The notes: generated by a model from the sequence alone, not told the origin. A stretch of 64,000 bases of DNA from Paraglaciecola sp. (GCA_009993955.1 JAACSL010000021.1:1-64000); one strand, 5' to 3'. Positions 9,115-18,297 are shown, counted from the stretch's first letter. Made by a program: numbers and translations.

Positions 9115-9636
9115 CTATTTGCTCTCCAGAGCTGCAGCTCGACGATTCGCCTCACCTGCTTGTAGAGCCTTGGCACTCGCTTTGGTCAGGCAATGAATTA
9201 GTAGCGTGCCTTCATGCACATCTAAGGTCACCGTACCGGGAGATAAGGTAATGGAATTGCCGAGGATCACCTGCCCTACATCGGATTTGCTCTTAGCCCG
9301 CAGCACAACCACAGTGGGACTAATCGGCAAAGAGGGTTGCAAGATGATTTTTACCACGTCAATACTGGAAATAATGATTTCTTTTAACAACCAAAACCAA
9401 TAGCGTGGTAAGCGAAATAAGATTTTAAACAGGGTGTCGTGATGGCGGAAAAAGCCCATACGATGGGCCAAGTATGCACTTAAACAACAAGAAAAAGCCC
9501 CTAGAGCCATGACCAGTGGTTTATATAGGCCAGACCACAGCAACCAAGAAATTGCCAGAATCAGCAATAGCAGTAAGACCGCCGAAGGTCGCGCCTTACC
9601 TTGCTGAGCCATTGGTTCGCTTAAAACTTGTCTCAT
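9115..9636 (-). CDS. mnhE: Na+/H+ antiporter subunit E
   Basis: 173 residues. Two N-terminal membrane helices (about 18-38 and 40-58) are followed by the conserved amphipathic region FWLLKEIIISSIDVVKIIL and a soluble domain with ILGNSITLSPGTVTLDV and LLIHCL, all typical of MnhE. The ATG overlaps the stop of the preceding secreted protein gene in an ATGA arrangement, so expression of the two is coupled. Confidence 0.9.
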   Translation of the reverse strand: MRQVLSEPMAQQGKARPSAVLLLLLILAISWLLWSGLYKPLVMALGAFSCCLSAYLAHRMGFFRHHDTLFKILFRLPRYWFWLLKEIIISSIDVVKIILQPSLPISPTVVVLRAKSKSDVGQVILGNSITLSPGTVTLDVHEGTLLIHCLTKASAKALQAGEANRRAAALESK

Positions 9637-10142
9637 GGATTACAAGGATAGTTTTTCATGAGTGATTTATACACAACTTCCATTGCGGGCTCATCCTTGG
9701 CCGTGGTGGCTAAATCGGCCATCAAATCAGCCACTACCACGTCAACTAGCTCACGCAATTGCAGCGGCTCCCCGAGGCAAAAACCAGCCAGTTTTTCTGC
9801 TCGTGAGCGGTCAACACGGCCAGGCATACGAGTACGCATGGCTCGCTCAGTAAATGTTTCATCACCAGACAGAGCACTTTCGGCGTTCAACATAACACGA
9901 GCATCAGTGGCAATCGCACCATCAACGAAACCCTGAATATAACGCACACAATATTGCGCATCAGCGCCCTCAGGCTCAGCCGAGAGACGTGTGCAGTGAG
10001 AGGCTAATTCGTGCGCGCTAAGCACTTCAACAGAATGCGCGGACGGAACTAAGACACATTGCAGAGGCAATAATAAACCGGCCAGCGTAGAGTAAATCTT
10101 TGCAGTATTGCGCTTGCTTGAATGTTGTTTTTTTAGTGACAT
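9633..10142 (-). CDS. Rap1a/Tai-like secreted protein, first gene of Mrp operon
   Basis: 169 residues with a basic N-terminus and a hydrophobic signal segment (about 15-36). The mature part has the spacing of the Rap1a/Tai family: C...C-x-YIQGFVDG near residues 49-78, FCLGEP-x-LRELVDVV in the middle, and a terminal YPC. Rap1a/Tai proteins are known as periplasmic immunity factors against type VI secreted amidases, but related proteins occur in many other settings. No effector gene is visible here. The stop overlaps mnhE by 4 bases, so it is co-translated with an ion antiporter, which argues for an unrelated or moonlighting role. The family call is moderate. Confidence 0.6.
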   Translation of the reverse strand: MSLKKQHSSKRNTAKIYSTLAGLLLPLQCVLVPSAHSVEVLSAHELASHCTRLSAEPEGADAQYCVRYIQGFVDGAIATDARVMLNAESALSGDETFTERAMRTRMPGRVDRSRAEKLAGFCLGEPLQLRELVDVVVADLMADLATTAKDEPAMEVVYKSLMKNYPCNP

Positions 10143-10371
10143 TAAAGAAGGCTCTTTACGAAAATTTTTAACATTATGAACTATTTAGCATCTTGTGCAA
10201 GCCCTGCCGTGAGACCAGCTCAGTGTTGGCGGCAAGGCTAATTTTCAGCATCTTGGCTAATTTTTTAATGGTTCATAACACCCTGCCATGCGCTGGCAGG
10301 ATTGTGCTGTGGCAAGATTGAGAAGGTCCATGCCACTGCAATCAAGTGGCATGGTTGAAAGGGGCGATAGA
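10143..10371. other. intergenic region with two inverted repeats
   Basis: 229 bases between hslU and the antiporter operon. Two perfect hairpins are visible: CCTGCCA/TGGCAGG with a five-base loop at 10282-10300, and CATGCCACT/AGTGGCATG with a seven-base loop at 10329-10353. The second lies 18 bases beyond the hslU stop and probably protects or ends the hslVU transcript, although no strong T-run follows it on the minus strand. The antiporter promoter should also lie here. Confidence 0.5.
10329..10353 (-). terminator. hairpin downstream of hslU
   Basis: Perfect 9-bp stem CATGCCACT/AGTGGCATG with a 7-base loop, placed just after the hslU stop on the minus strand. The T-tract is weak, so it may be an attenuating or 3'-end stabilising hairpin rather than a classic intrinsic terminator. 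Confidence 0.4.
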
Positions 10372-11706
10372 CTACAAAATAAAGCGACTTAAATCTTCGT
10401 TTTCAATGAGCATTTCCAGATGGTCGTTGACATATTTCGCATCAATGGTCAGTGACTCACCCTGTTTTTCCGATGCATCATAGCTGATGTCTTCCATCAG
10501 TTTTTCCATGACCGTATGTAAACGTCTGGCACCGATATTTTCAGTGCGCTCATTCACTTGCCAAGCAGCCTGAGCGATACGTTCAATACCGTCATCGGTA
10601 AAGATTACATCCACTCCTTCGGTTTTCATCAGCGCAACGTACTGTTCGGTTAGTGAGGCATTTGGTTCCGTCAAAATACGCACAAAATCCTTAGCGGTCA
10701 GGGCTGACAATTCAACCCGAAGGGGTAATCGGCCTTGCAGTTCTGGAATGAGGTCGGAGGGTTTGCACATTTGAAAGGCACCCGAAGCGATAAACAAAAT
10801 ATGGTCGGTTTTTACCATGCCATGTTTGGTATTCACCGTTGAACCTTCGACTAGAGGCAACAAGTCGCGCTGCACGCCTTCGCGGGATACATCCCCCCCA
10901 CTGTTGCTACCCTCGCGTTTACAAATTTTGTCAATTTCATCGATAAACACGATGCCGTTTTGTTCCAATGACTCAATAGCGGTCTTTTTGAGATCTTCTT
11001 GGTTCACCAACTTGGCTGCCTCGTCTTCAACCAATAACTTAAAGGCATCTTTCACCTTAAGAGTTTTCTTTTTCTTGGTGGCGCCAGCAGACAGGTTTTG
11101 AAACATGCCCTGCAATTGATTGGTCATTTCTTCCATGCCAGGGGGTGCCATGATCTCCACACCAATTTGTGGCGCGGCCACATCAATTTCGATTTCTTTG
11201 TCGTCAAGTTGCCCTTCACGGAATTTCTTGCGAAAAATTTGGCGGGTATGTTTACCCTGTGCTTCTTCTTTTTCAGCCCATACGTTGTCAGGTTGTGGCA
11301 ATAGGGCATCCAAAATACGCTCTTCCGCCGCTTCTTCAGCTCGGTACTTCACGCGATTAGTGGCCTGTTCTTTGGTCATCTTCACAGCAATATCGGCTAA
11401 GTCACGGATGATGGAATCCACTTCTTTGCCCACATAACCTACTTCGGTGAATTTAGTTGCTTCAACTTTAATAAAGGGCGCATTGGCAAGTTTGGCTAAG
11501 CGGCGAGCAATTTCCGTTTTACCCACACCGGTCGGACCGATCATCAGGATATTTTTGGGCGTTACTTCTTGGCGCAACTCAAGGGGTAATTGCATACGGC
11601 GCCAACGATTACGCAAGGCAATAGACACGGCGCGTTTGGCATTTTGTTGGCCGATAATATGGCAATCCAGTTCGTGAACAATTTCTCTAGGAGTCATTTC
11701 TGACAT
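10372..11706 (-). CDS. hslU: ATP-dependent protease ATPase subunit HslU
   Basis: 444 residues, the usual size. HslU is the AAA+ unfoldase of the HslUV (ClpYQ) protease; it unfolds substrates and feeds them to the HslV peptidase. Walker A GPTGVGKT is at about residues 54-61, Walker B FIDEID at about 247-252, the pore motif GYVG at about 89-92, and the I-domain in between carries charged repeats. The C-terminus (EDLSRFIL) fits the tail that inserts into HslV. It follows hslV by 64 bases and shares its promoter. Confidence 0.97.
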   Translation of the reverse strand: MSEMTPREIVHELDCHIIGQQNAKRAVSIALRNRWRRMQLPLELRQEVTPKNILMIGPTGVGKTEIARRLAKLANAPFIKVEATKFTEVGYVGKEVDSIIRDLADIAVKMTKEQATNRVKYRAEEAAEERILDALLPQPDNVWAEKEEAQGKHTRQIFRKKFREGQLDDKEIEIDVAAPQIGVEIMAPPGMEEMTNQLQGMFQNLSAGATKKKKTLKVKDAFKLLVEDEAAKLVNQEDLKKTAIESLEQNGIVFIDEIDKICKREGSNSGGDVSREGVQRDLLPLVEGSTVNTKHGMVKTDHILFIASGAFQMCKPSDLIPELQGRLPLRVELSALTAKDFVRILTEPNASLTEQYVALMKTEGVDVIFTDDGIERIAQAAWQVNERTENIGARRLHTVMEKLMEDISYDASEKQGESLTIDAKYVNDHLEMLIENEDLSRFIL

Positions 11707-11770
11707 AGTAAAACCTTTTAAATAAGAGGAAGGTAATCAATGGCACAGGCTTTTGCCCTGCAGCCATTCA

Positions 11771-12295
11771 CTAATAATCAAGCACTTCAATGGTTTGCTG
11801 GTGATTGGTAAAGACACAAATATCACCCGCAATGCTCAGGCTTTTTTCTGCAATTTCACGTGCCGACAACTCGGTATTATTGAGCAATGCAGTAGCAGCT
11901 GCTTGGGCATAATTACCACCAGAGCCAATGGCAATGAGATCTTGTTCAGGCTGAACGACATCGCCGTTGCCGGTAATAATAAAAGATGCTGTATGGTCGG
12001 CGACCGCCAACAAGGCTTCGAGTTTGCGTAACATGCGGTCAGTACGCCAGTCTTTAGCTAACTCCACCGCAGCGCGAGTGAGGTGGCCTTGATGCATTTC
12101 TAACTTTGCTTCAAAACGTTCAAACAAGGTAAAGGCATCCGCGGTGCCACCAGCAAAACCGGCGATCACTTTATTATGATATAAACGGCGGACTTTCTTG
12201 GCATTACCTTTCATGACGGTATTACCTAGCGACACCTGACCGTCTCCAGCCATGACAACTTGATTATTTCGACGCACAGATACGATAGTAGTCAC
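11771..12295 (-). CDS. hslV: ATP-dependent protease peptidase subunit HslV
   Basis: 174 residues. HslV is the proteasome-like threonine peptidase of HslUV. The N-terminal MTTIVSVRR places the catalytic Thr2 at the mature end, and [21 protein letters not shown] and [16 protein letters not shown] are family motifs. The start is GTG at 12295. A sigma-32-like promoter lies about 90 bases upstream, so the operon should be heat inducible. The order ftsN, hslV, hslU is as in Escherichia coli. Confidence 0.97.
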   Translation of the reverse strand: MTTIVSVRRNNQVVMAGDGQVSLGNTVMKGNAKKVRRLYHNKVIAGFAGGTADAFTLFERFEAKLEMHQGHLTRAAVELAKDWRTDRMLRKLEALLAVADHTASFIITGNGDVVQPEQDLIAIGSGGNYAQAAATALLNNTELSAREIAEKSLSIAGDICVFTNHQQTIEVLDY

Positions 12296-12383
12296 TCAAT
12301 TTCCTCACTTAGACTGACAACACAGGGTTGTCGAGTTGAGCCGAGTTGCCAAGTTAAGTAGGCAAAGCGGCGGTATTGCCTAG

Positions 12384-12411
12384 ATGTGGGGAGCAAACGC
12401 GGATTTTCAAG
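12384..12411 (-). promoter_or_regulatory. sigma-32 (heat-shock) promoter of hslVU
   Basis: On the minus strand, CTTGAAA (12411-12405) is followed after 13 bases by CCCCACAT (12391-12384). The sigma-32 consensus is CTTGAA, a 13-17 base spacer and CCCCATNT. It is correctly oriented and leaves a leader of about 80 bases before the hslV GTG. That leader contains interrupted GTTG/CAAC repeats that could form a stabilising hairpin, as known for hslV mRNA in E. coli. Confidence 0.75.
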
Positions 12412-12476
12412 TTTACTTGCTGAACTATGCGTTTATGCAAAAGTAAGGGAATGTTAAAAGCCCCAGCGACGTGACA

Positions 12477-12601
12477 AAGGCCAAACGAAAATCTGAAATT
12501 TGGCCTGCGCTGCGCTTAGCTTCTTTGCAGATTTCTGCTGGGGAAGGCCAAACGAAAATCTGAAATTTGGTCTGCGCTGCGCTTAGCATCTTTGCAGATT
12601 T
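12477..12601. repeat. 58-bp tandem repeat with palindromic arms
   Basis: Two copies of a 58-base unit (12477-12534 and 12544-12601) with only two differences, separated by nine bases (period 67). Each unit begins GGCCAAACGAAAATCTG and ends near CAGATTT; the second copy ends CAGATTTTGTTTGGCC, so it can fold into a long imperfect hairpin. A further stem, CCCCAGC (12461-12467) with GCTGGGG (12537-12543), encloses copy 1. The repeat runs up to the ftsN stop codon. It may act at the ftsN 3' end or be a small mobile repeat; I see no other copy in this window. Confidence 0.8.
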
Positions 12602-12609
12602 TGTTTGGC

Positions 12610-13146
12610 CTATAAATTCCAATTCCAGATTACACAGCCATTGATTTTGGCTTTTTGCAATTGGTGACGGTCTGCTTCGGCGTGGCGTTTGCTCTCGTAA
12701 GGCCCAAGAATAACTCGGTACCATGAACTGCCCTCACTATTGCGCACCTGCGCTTCTAAGCCTTGCATGGCAATCTTTGCTTTGAGTTCTTGTGCTTGAT
12801 TGTTAATTTTAAATGAACCGCACTGCATCAAATAACGCACACTTGATTGCTGTTGCTCTTCAACCTCAACCTCTACAGTGTATTCAGGTAAAGATTTGAT
12901 AAATTCCCATTCTTCTTTTGGCATATCAGGTAAGGCATCTTGCTCTTGCGCCACTGGCGCTGATTTCTGTTCAAGCTCTTCGGTTTTTACAGCCGAGCTT
13001 TTAGATTTAATTGCCCACAAAAAATAGGCAAATAAGCCAACCAGCACAAGGGTCACGACAATGCGCAACCAAGGTAAGGCGGGCTTCGGTGTTGGAGGTG
13101 GAGCTTTTTTACTGCGCCCGCGGGCAACATAGTCTTTTTGCGCCAT
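12610..13146 (-). CDS. ftsN: cell division protein FtsN (SPOR domain)
   Basis: 178 residues from the ATG at 13146, chosen because the product then begins MAQKDYVARG, close to the MAQRDYVRR start of E. coli FtsN. An in-frame codon 30 bases upstream is less likely. It has a short basic cytoplasmic segment, one membrane helix (about 26-45), an acidic, Gln-rich periplasmic linker and a C-terminal SPOR domain (about 102-176) that binds denuded glycan at the division septum. FtsN triggers septal peptidoglycan synthesis. It is shorter than E. coli FtsN (319 residues), mainly in the linker. It lies between priA and hslV, as expected. Confidence 0.88.
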   Translation of the reverse strand: MAQKDYVARGRSKKAPPPTPKPALPWLRIVVTLVLVGLFAYFLWAIKSKSSAVKTEELEQKSAPVAQEQDALPDMPKEEWEFIKSLPEYTVEVEVEEQQQSSVRYLMQCGSFKINNQAQELKAKIAMQGLEAQVRNSEGSSWYRVILGPYESKRHAEADRHQLQKAKINGCVIWNWNL

Positions 13147-13333
13147 GATTACTGCAATATCCAAAGGGCTAAACATGATTGGGGCGCTTGATTTTACCTA
13201 GCCTACATAAATCCTCAATGACAATCGCATTAAATATCTGCAACGACCTAGGCTGTCGAAAAAAACAGCACCTCACACGCCAAGGATGGCGAGTCACAAA
13301 AACAAGGACGATCGCTATGTCAAACCTTGAGCG

Positions 13334-15526
13334 TTAGCTAAATTCCTGTGGGTCAATATCCACAGACCAGCGGATTTTGCTGCTATTACCAAGATTTTCA
13401 ATCTGCGGCATAACCTGACTAATCGCTTGTTGGATGACACTGCGCTGCTGACTTTGCAACAGTAGTTGCATGCGATATTGCCCCTGGCGCTTTTCCATTA
13501 AGGCCGGAATGGGACCAATGCACACTATGCCACTTTGCTGACTAAACAAGTGGCTGATTTGTTGCAAAAAGTCATGGGCAAGGCGAGCAGTAGCTGCTTG
13601 TGCACGAAACAAAGCTTGGTAACTGTATGGTGGTAGATTGGCTTGTTGGCGCTCTAACAAAGCATAGCGAGCAAAGTGTGCGTAGCCGTTGTTGATTAAG
13701 TCTTGCAACAAGGGATGGCCCGGTTCATGGCTTTGCAACCACATCTCGCCGGGTTTATCCGCTCTACCTGCCCGCCCCGCTAATTGCGTGACCAACTGTG
13801 CCAAGTGTTCCGCTGCCCGATAATCAGCACTGTACAAAGCACCATCCACATCGAGGATGACTACCAGCGTGACATTGGGAAAATGGTGACCTTTGGATAA
13901 AATTTGTGTGCCAATCAGAATTTGGTATTCATTGTTGTTAATCTTATTCAGCATGGTATCGAGTTTTTGTTTACCCCGAGTACTGTCGCTGTCGATGCGC
14001 ACTGTTCGATATTGAGGAAAGTAGCCACTCAAACCTTGTTCCAACTGCTCGGTACCCACACCCATGGAGACCAATTCCGTTGCCTGACATTGACTACAAC
14101 ACCGAGGAATGGCTCTTGCCTCGCTGCAATGGTGGCACTGCAAACGATGAAGACTTAGGTGTAGGGTAAAGGGTTTGTTGCACCGCTGGCATTGCTCCAC
14201 ATGACCACATTGATGACACAACAAGGCTGGCGCATAGCCGCGTCGATTAATAAACAACATCACTTGGCTACCTTGCTGGAGATGCTGATCGATGCGATCT
14301 AACATGCCTTTGGCTACCCCAAATTGCAGAACTTGCTGACGAATATCCAATACATGTTGGTGGGCTAATTGTGCATTGCCAGCGCGCTCAGATAAAAGTA
14401 AATGCTGATATTTGGCGCTCAACGCGTTATTCAGGGTTTCCAGCGCGGGGGTTGCTGTACCCAAAACCAAAGGAATATTTTCACTGCGGGCGCGCATCAC
14501 CGCGAGATCTCTAGCGTGATAACGCAATCCATCTTGTTGTTTGTAAGAAGAGTCATGCTCTTCATCAACAATGAGTAAACCCGGCACCAACATAGGCGTG
14601 AAAATCGCTGAACGGGTACCGATGACAAGGCCAAGTTGCCCCGCAGCACTTTGTTGCCAAACCTGCAGTCTTTCATTATCGCTTAGCGCAGAATGTAACA
14701 CGCCAACCTTTATGCCAAAACGTTGTTGAAAGCGTTGCACCGTTTGCGGGGTTAAACCAATTTCAGGTACCAAGACCAGTACCTGTTGTCCTTGCAATAA
14801 CACAGACTCAATGGCTTGCAGGTATACTTCGGTTTTACCACTGCCCGTCACCCCTTCAAGTAAAAAGCTGCCATAACGCCCCAAATTCGCCTCAATACAG
14901 CTGATGGCTATCGCTTGTTGCACGTTTGCTTGAGGTTTAGATTGCAGCTTTATTTGCTGAGTAAAACTGAGCTTACTCGATGCATCGTGCGACACCTCGT
15001 GCGACACCAACTGCACAAGATTTTTGTCTGCCAAGGCTTTGATCACGCCAGCGCCAAGGGTTTTGGCCGCCATGGTTTTTTCTAAAGGCTGCTTGGCTAA
15101 CTGTCGTAAAGCGTTTTGTTGCTTGGGCGCTCGACTTAGTGTGTCAATGTCTTGCTTGTGCCCCTCGTCCGTTAACGTCCACATTTGTTGTGGCCTTGCT
15201 TGATTTGACCCTCCTTTGCGTAAGGCCACCGGCAATACGGTATGCACCACCTCACCCACAGGATGTTTATAATATTGTGCCAACCACTGACAGAGTTGCA
15301 TTTGCACTGGATTGAGAACGGGTTGGCTGTCGAGCACGCTGCTCACTGCTTTAAGTTTTTCAAGGGGCCATTCACTGTGCTCACTTACCTCGAACACAAC
15401 ACCAATCAACTGTCGGCCAGCAAAAGGCACGCGCACACGCACGCCCACTTCGGGAGCTTGGCCGACTAATAGGTAATCAAACAATTGTCGTTTGGGTACT
15501 GGCAGTGCAATTCTAAGAATAGCCAT
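13334..15526 (-). CDS. priA: primosomal protein N' (replication restart helicase PriA)
   Basis: 730 residues, full length. PriA recognises collapsed forks and loads the replicative helicase. The N-terminal 3' DNA-binding domain (about 1-105) precedes a superfamily 2 helicase core: Walker A GVTGSGKT at about 225-232, DEEH (VDEEHDSSYKQQ) at about 320, and the late motif QLAGRAGR. An insertion carries the zinc cysteines in CHQCGHVEQCQRCNKPF and LQCHHC...CCSQC. It is divergent from rpmE, as in E. coli. All diagnostic motifs are intact. Confidence 0.97.
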   Translation of the reverse strand: MAILRIALPVPKRQLFDYLLVGQAPEVGVRVRVPFAGRQLIGVVFEVSEHSEWPLEKLKAVSSVLDSQPVLNPVQMQLCQWLAQYYKHPVGEVVHTVLPVALRKGGSNQARPQQMWTLTDEGHKQDIDTLSRAPKQQNALRQLAKQPLEKTMAAKTLGAGVIKALADKNLVQLVSHEVSHDASSKLSFTQQIKLQSKPQANVQQAIAISCIEANLGRYGSFLLEGVTGSGKTEVYLQAIESVLLQGQQVLVLVPEIGLTPQTVQRFQQRFGIKVGVLHSALSDNERLQVWQQSAAGQLGLVIGTRSAIFTPMLVPGLLIVDEEHDSSYKQQDGLRYHARDLAVMRARSENIPLVLGTATPALETLNNALSAKYQHLLLSERAGNAQLAHQHVLDIRQQVLQFGVAKGMLDRIDQHLQQGSQVMLFINRRGYAPALLCHQCGHVEQCQRCNKPFTLHLSLHRLQCHHCSEARAIPRCCSQCQATELVSMGVGTEQLEQGLSGYFPQYRTVRIDSDSTRGKQKLDTMLNKINNNEYQILIGTQILSKGHHFPNVTLVVILDVDGALYSADYRAAEHLAQLVTQLAGRAGRADKPGEMWLQSHEPGHPLLQDLINNGYAHFARYALLERQQANLPPYSYQALFRAQAATARLAHDFLQQISHLFSQQSGIVCIGPIPALMEKRQGQYRMQLLLQSQQRSVIQQAISQVMPQIENLGNSSKIRWSVDIDPQEFS

Positions 15527-15701
15527 GAAACTTATTTATTACTCACGGTTGATACACTAAGTTTAGAAGCTAAAAAACGGTGTTATTGTTGATAAAAGCA
15601 GCAAAACACCTTGATCACTGAGAGCTGGTACATTAATATGCGCGCCACTTTGCGGCAAGCTACAATGTAACGGGCCTCATTGTTTAACTGAATTTAATTT
15701 T

Positions 15702-15757
15702 CGTATGGTGTTCAACTACGGGTTGGATAGCGATACGGCCTGACTGAGAGGTAACCC
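15702..15757 (+). promoter_or_regulatory. possible structured leader of rpmE
   Basis: The 5' region of rpmE contains two complementary pairs: CGTAT (15702-15706) with ATACG (15733-15737), and GGGTT (15720-15724) with AACCC (15753-15757). The second pair would enclose the ribosome site GAGAGG just before the ATG. An L31-type ribosomal protein leader has been described in gammaproteobacteria; I cannot confirm that this is one. The fold is an inference by eye. Confidence 0.3.
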
Positions 15758-15970
15758 ATGAAAGAAGGTATTCACCCCGATTATCAAGTTATGACTGCAA
15801 CTTGTGCTTGTGGCAACGTTATCAAAGTGCGTTCAACGCTGAAAAAGCCATTGAACCTTGACGTATGTTCAGCTTGTCACCCGTTCTACACTGGTAAACA
15901 ACGAAACGTTGATACCGGCGGTCGTATCGAGAAGTTCAACAAACGCTTTACTGCTTTATCTAAAAAGTAA
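15758..15970 (+). CDS. rpmE: 50S ribosomal protein L31 (zinc-binding form)
   Basis: 70 residues. The four zinc ligands of the C+ form are present: Cys16 and Cys18 in CACG, Cys37 and Cys40 in CSAC. The family motif HPFYTGKQ follows. L31 forms an intersubunit bridge in the large ribosomal subunit. The zinc-containing form is usually replaced by a paralogue under zinc starvation; no paralogue is seen here. It is followed by a strong terminator. Confidence 0.97.
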   Translation: MKEGIHPDYQVMTATCACGNVIKVRSTLKKPLNLDVCSACHPFYTGKQRNVDTGGRIEKFNKRFTALSKK

Positions 15971-15995
15971 GTGTGTTGTCCGTCTTTACAGACAG

Positions 15996-16026
15996 AAAAA
16001 AGGCGCTAAATTAGCGCCTTTTTTTG
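15996..16026. terminator. bidirectional terminator between rpmE and chemoreceptor gene
   Basis: A-run, GGCGCT stem, short AT loop, AGCGCC, then seven Ts. It can serve rpmE on the plus strand and the convergent chemoreceptor gene on the minus strand. Confidence 0.9.
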
Positions 16027-16040
16027 TGCCTTGATCTGGC

Positions 16041-17648
16041 TTAAACCTTAAACTGTTTAGTAATTCGTTCAAGGTGTTTGGCCAAATTAGCTAACTCAGC
16101 GCTCACCGACGCTAATTTACCTGAGCTGGTAGAAGTTTCAGCGGTGCGCTGGTGAATTTCATCAACACTGCTGCTAATGGTGTTTGCCACACTTTGTTGG
16201 TCACCCGTTGACCGTGCAATTTGGTCATTCATGCGGGTAATTCGGCTGATGGTTTCCGTAATCACCGATAAACTTGCGCCCGCTTTATTGGCGGTATCAA
16301 CGCTGTTTGAAGCCTGCTCAGTCCCTTTAGCCATAACATTAACCGCTGAACGCGCAGCATTTTGTAATTGTTCAATGGTTTTCTGAATCTGTTCGGTAGA
16401 CTGCTGAGTGCGCGAAGCAAGGGTGCGCACTTCATCTGCGACCACCGCAAAACCACGGCCTTGTTCGCCGGCACGAGCCGCTTCGATAGCCGCATTTAAT
16501 GCCAATAAATTCGTTTGTTCGGCAATGCCCTTAATCACATCTAAGACCACGCCCACCTGATTGGAGTCGGCTTCAAGCTTGCGGATCACTTCTGCCGTAT
16601 CTTGCACATTCGCCGCAAGTTGTTGAATGCTGTGTACGGTATGATTGACCACCGCTTGTCCATCATCGGCAGCCGAGGAAGCATCACCTGCCGCACTGGC
16701 CGCTTCCGCCGCACTAGCAGCAACCGCACTCACACTGGAAGACATATCATCTACCGCACGTTTTGCTTCTGTTGCCGCGCGTTGCTGAACATCAATGGTT
16801 TTATTGGTGTCATCGGTAAGTTGATTTAAATTTTGTGCCAGCTGCGACAAAGGCAACGAGGCATTGACGATGTCTTTCACCACACCTTGGAGTTTTTCCA
16901 TGAATTGATTAAACCAATAAACCAAGTCACCGATCTCATCTTTGTTTTTTGTTTGAATGCGTACCGTTAAATCCCCGTCTTCTTGGGCGATATCTTTCAA
17001 AGAGTTCACTACCTGCATGATGCTGCCCTTGGTACCGGTCACAATGGGAATAGCGGCAGCAAACAACAAGACAATGGTGATCACTGCCATGATGCCGCCC
17101 ACCGTGATCATGCTTGTACCACTTTCTTTGGATTCATGGATCCCTTGTTGGAAGGCATTGATACGTGCATCTCTAAATGCTGACATGGCCTTAGTAACTT
17201 GTTCATAGCTGCTGTTCATGCGCGCCACTTTGCTCATATCAGCGGACTGATTGACCATGGACTCGCTAAACCCATAGGCCAACTTAAAATAAGCTTGGAA
17301 ATCACTGTTGATGTCGTTCGCTTCAGCACTCAAGCTCGGGTTAATAGATTGAATTTTTTCCAACAACTTTGTTGTTTCTGCAGCCAGTTCTTTGGCTGAT
17401 TCGAGTGCGTCTTCATCGCCAGTAATCGCCGCGCTACTTAGGGTGTCACGCACTTTTTCTAATTTAACCAACGCCGTTTTAGTGGCATCCAAGGCTGGAT
17501 ATTGCACTTGAATCACATCATCTAACAAACTGACATTGGTCAACGCTGTGGAAGTCGTAATCGCCAAATACAACAAAAATCCCACCGTCCCAATAATGGG
17601 GATGAGGAATAACTTCTGTGCAATTGAAAGTTTCATTAAAAAATTCAT
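16041..17648 (-). CDS. methyl-accepting chemotaxis protein
   Basis: 535 residues. TM1 is at about 11-31, followed by a helical periplasmic sensor of about 145 residues (four-helix-bundle type), TM2 at about 181-203, and a HAMP domain (about 204-257). The cytoplasmic signalling domain carries the conserved hairpin tip with [20 protein letters not shown] (about 390-409). Methylation-type Gln/Glu and Ala-rich heptads lie on both sides. There is no C-terminal CheR-tethering pentapeptide. It reports a chemical signal to CheA/CheW, encoded elsewhere; the ligand cannot be deduced. Confidence 0.93.
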   Translation of the reverse strand: MNFLMKLSIAQKLFLIPIIGTVGFLLYLAITTSTALTNVSLLDDVIQVQYPALDATKTALVKLEKVRDTLSSAAITGDEDALESAKELAAETTKLLEKIQSINPSLSAEANDINSDFQAYFKLAYGFSESMVNQSADMSKVARMNSSYEQVTKAMSAFRDARINAFQQGIHESKESGTSMITVGGIMAVITIVLLFAAAIPIVTGTKGSIMQVVNSLKDIAQEDGDLTVRIQTKNKDEIGDLVYWFNQFMEKLQGVVKDIVNASLPLSQLAQNLNQLTDDTNKTIDVQQRAATEAKRAVDDMSSSVSAVAASAAEAASAAGDASSAADDGQAVVNHTVHSIQQLAANVQDTAEVIRKLEADSNQVGVVLDVIKGIAEQTNLLALNAAIEAARAGEQGRGFAVVADEVRTLASRTQQSTEQIQKTIEQLQNAARSAVNVMAKGTEQASNSVDTANKAGASLSVITETISRITRMNDQIARSTGDQQSVANTISSSVDEIHQRTAETSTSSGKLASVSAELANLAKHLERITKQFKV

Positions 17649-17783
17649 CTAGCCATCCTATTCAATTTTGAAGCGGGTAACACAGTCACACCATATAAGC
17701 ATAATGAGTGTAAAAATTTTGTAACGCAATTTTATCCACTACAAAAATACGCTTTAGTAGCTTCCTGATTTATAGCACATTAT

Positions 17784-18245
17784 TTAGCCATCGTAGGGCG
17801 TTACTGTTATGCCTGTTAAAGCGTAACCAACAGTGGCCATTTCTCCTTGCCAACCAGAGGTGCTTAATGTCCCTGTCACCCAAACTGCATCGTTAAGATT
17901 ATCTATCGGCACGCCAGTGGAAAACTTCACATAGACAATTTGATTAGGCGGCGGTGGCGGGACATGAATACAAGCGCCGAAGTAGGGCACTAACAAAAAC
18001 TCGGTAGTGAGACGTTGATCGCTTTCTAATGGCACCACAAATCCAGGTATTTTGACCACTTTACCATCAAGAGATGGCACAACAGGGGCGTCTAAATTTT
18101 GCTGGGCCATGCTACCTTCGTGCTGCACCTGAACATCGGGAGCAATATAGCCTTTTGGTATCATGTCTTCCCAATATAATTCAACAACCTCTGCTTGTGC
18201 GGTAAATGCGGCACATACCACTAAGCTTGTTAGCCACCATTTCAT
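17784..18245 (-). CDS. DUF3299 periplasmic protein
   Basis: 153 residues with a cleavable signal peptide (about 1-18, ending AQA). The mature part contains the DUF3299 core KIPGFVVPLE, LLVPYFGACIHVPPPPPNQIVYV, and a terminal GYALTG strand. Family members are small periplasmic or lipoprotein-like proteins found near ABC exporters in gammaproteobacteria; their function is not established. Here it stands alone between a chemoreceptor and ppa. The single cysteine and the His in ACIHVPPPPP are conserved features and could bind metal, which is speculation. Confidence 0.8.
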   Translation of the reverse strand: MKWWLTSLVVCAAFTAQAEVVELYWEDMIPKGYIAPDVQVQHEGSMAQQNLDAPVVPSLDGKVVKIPGFVVPLESDQRLTTEFLLVPYFGACIHVPPPPPNQIVYVKFSTGVPIDNLNDAVWVTGTLSTSGWQGEMATVGYALTGITVTPYDG

Positions 18246-18297
18246 GTTAGTCTCCTATTATTATGCATTGATTGTCGCATGTCACGGCAAGTGAACC

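Larger units (their letters stand above)
12296..12609. other. intergenic region between hslV and ftsN
   Basis: 314 bases without a real gene. The hslV side holds the leader and the sigma-32-like promoter; the ftsN side is filled by the duplicated 58-base hairpin unit. The T-run CTTTTAAC after GCTGGGG on the minus strand could make this structure a weak terminator for the ftsN transcript. Confidence 0.6.

Noticed and set aside
11854-11862. TTTCACGTG parS half-site
   Set aside because: Only one half matches and it lies in the hslV coding sequence.
12425-12724. 99-residue minus-strand ORF across the tandem repeat and the ftsN 3' end
   Set aside because: Runs out of frame through ftsN and the hairpin repeats; the repetition in the product comes from the DNA repeat.
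17732-17740. DnaA-box-like TTATCCACT
   Set aside because: A single imperfect box with no cluster or AT-rich unwinding element; oriC is expected to the right of mnmG, outside the window.
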